From Urophycis tenuis (Eukaryota; Chordata; Actinopteri; Gadiformes; Phycidae), in the NCBI GenBank assembly GCA_036785325.1, contig JAXIVH010000067.1:1128058-1192057 (forward strand): a DNA stretch of 64,000 nt. The letters run 5' to 3'. This document shows, piece by piece, positions 62,389 to 64,000 of the stretch. Within the stretch, counting starts at the first letter, position 1. Each line of letters starts with the position of its first letter. A program made the position numbers and the translations under genes. The notes beneath the pieces are model-generated. The model searched no databases. It worked only from the letters and a program-made list of their open reading frames with translations, and had not been told where the DNA came from.

Positions 62389-64000
62389 TCGGACCCGACC
62401 AGAACCCCTCCCCCCCCCCCCCCCCCCCTCACCCCTGAACCCCCCACCCCCTCCTGATAAGACCCATCTCAACACCCACCACAAAAATGCCCTCTCCATT
62501 TACACACACACACACACCAGCCCCGCCCACCCCCAACCACACCCACCCCACACCCAGCCCCGCCCAACCACACCCACCCACCCCCAACCACACACACCCC
62601 CAGCCCCGCCCACCCCCAACCACACACACACCCACCCCCAACCACACACACCCCCTGCCCCACCCCACCCCCAACCACACACACCCACCCCCAACCACAC
62701 ACACACACCCACACCCACAGCTTTTTGGTTTTTCGGTTTGCCCATCGCTCCTCATCTCCTCCGTCATCCTCATCCACCCGGTGCCTCCCCCCCCCCCCCC
62801 CCCCCCATCTTCCCCCCCAGCCCGAGCTGGGGTGGGTGGGGAGGGGGGGGTATTTTGGAAGTGGCGATGGCACGGGCAACCTCTTGGACTAGAGGCTGCA
62901 GGTAGTGGAATGCGATTGGGGGGGGGGGGGGGGGGGCAGCATGGGTGGGTGGGGGAGGGGGGGTGTATGTATGCAGTCTGAACAATTGGATCAAACGACC
63001 CAGTTGTTCAAATCAGTCGTCTGACTGCTCGATCCTCTGGAGAAGGCAGTCAGACCGTACACACACACACACACACACAGCCACACAGACACACACACAC
63101 AGAAACAACACACACACACACACACTGGTGGATTCGTGTGCGAATCTGCGAGTCACTTACCATGGACGTTGGTGTGCTAAATATCGTCGACATATAACCC
63201 CGCCTTCACGTGGACATCCACGGACATTCGCCCAGCGGCCCCCCCCCCCCCGCCCCCCCCTCATCGACCTAGACCCGGCACCTTACTGTCTTAGCCCGCC
63301 GCGTCGAGGGGGGGGGGGGGGGTCCCCGCACGCCGTGACCTAGACGACCTAGGCCACGCTCGCACGTTTCACATACACGCTCGCACGCCCTGGACCCCCA
63401 TAGCCCAACTCCCCCCCCCCCCCCCCCCCTTTTATCAGCAAGTCAAAGGTCGCCGTCACGGTGGGTTGGAGGGCAGGCGAAGGGCAGCGCCCCCCCCCCC
63501 CCCCACCCCGTGTGGCCTGGGCCCACCGTGGCGGCGGCGGCGGCGAGGGTCGACACGGCGCTCTGTTAACGGTCAACGCGGGCCGGGGGGAGAGGGGGGC
63601 CAGGGAGTCGAGACATGACGTTTAACTTATCCTGACAAAAATAACCGAAGGCAAATTAGGCAATATTCTGTGATTGTCTTAGTAGACTATTAAATAACTG
63701 TTTTTTTTGTTTTTTTTGTTTTTTTAAATTACCGTTCTGTTTTTATGTTTCATTTTATCTTTCTTTTTGAAGGGGGGGGGGGGGTGCATTTAATGGATTA
63801 AAAGGCTTGTACAAATTGCTTTATACTGTAATCATGAGGCTTTTTAGGATAAAGTTTCACTTTTGGTTTTTGTTGATTTTTCTCCAATGACTTTAGGTAG
63901 TGAAATGGCGTTTGTGTGTGTGTGTGTGTGTGTGGGAGAGGGGTTGCCGTGGGTTACATTGCGTCGGGGGCTATGGCGTTACAAGGCGTGCCCGTTGCAT
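62389..64000 (+). other. rab1b 3' UTR and downstream, C/G homopolymer-rich
   Basis: Contains poly-C at 62410-62428, a CACACCC/CCCCAACCA-type minisatellite (about 62500-62720), poly-C at 62787-62806, poly-G at 62918-62936, (CA)n at 63059-63125, poly-C at 63411-63429, and further C and G runs. I find no AATAAA. The 3' UTR probably continues for part of this region and may leave the window. Confidence 0.65.
62500..62720 (+). repeat. CCCCAACCACACACACCC-type minisatellite
   Basis: About ten imperfect units alternating CACCCCCAACCACAC and CCCAGCCCCGCC, 15-35 bases each. Confidence 0.85.

Overview
This is vertebrate nuclear DNA, almost certainly from a ray-finned fish. Genes are split by GT-AG introns. 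The sequence is dense in dinucleotide microsatellites, tRNA-derived SINEs, hAT-type elements and TTAA-flanked MITEs, and it carries about 20 unusually long poly-C or poly-G tracts. That repeat profile would suit a microsatellite-rich teleost such as a gadid, but the species cannot be settled from the sequence. There are three protein-coding genes, all on the + strand, and no bacterial-type features.

Gene 1 (2786-37084) is an EHBP1L1 orthologue, an adaptor linking Rab GTPases, membranes and actin. I reconstructed about 31 exons in order: an N-terminal C2 domain (2786-10327), a Pro/Ser-rich linker (11588-18173), two giant exons of 3.85 and 3.07 kb (18388-22236, 23224-26288), acidic and Ser/basic-rich exons (26968-31804), a calponin-homology domain (32091-33015), and a C-terminal bMERB Rab-binding coiled coil ending in a CaaX box (33666-37084). 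The protein would be about 4,700 residues, roughly three times the human one. The excess is largely about 42 copies of a 16-residue Cys-Pro/Gly-Phe-Pro-Ser repeat in a ~90-residue higher-order unit.

Gene 2 (39911-57256, 15 exons, 880 residues, no frame breaks) is a receptor tyrosine kinase of mixed ancestry. Its ectodomain is Eph-receptor-like (ligand-binding domain, Cys-rich region, one FN3 with the Eph-type CTRPPS junction). Its intracellular half is a TAM-type (Tyro3/Axl/Mer) kinase, with no SAM domain. Its long introns are crowded with transposons, including hAT elements nested three deep at 40368-43933.

Gene 3 (58648-62388) is rab1b, a Golgi/ER small GTPase, with a CRE/YY1-type promoter directly upstream. 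Its last exon has one extra C in a C run relative to the conserved frame, which removes the Cys-Cys prenylation tail as read here. EHBP1L1 and RAB1B also lie near each other on human chromosome 11q13, so the block looks conserved. bMERB domains bind Rab GTPases, but the order of the genes is probably shared history rather than an operon-like unit.

The remaining sequence is intron, UTR and intergenic DNA. I describe its repeats and note where I see nothing.
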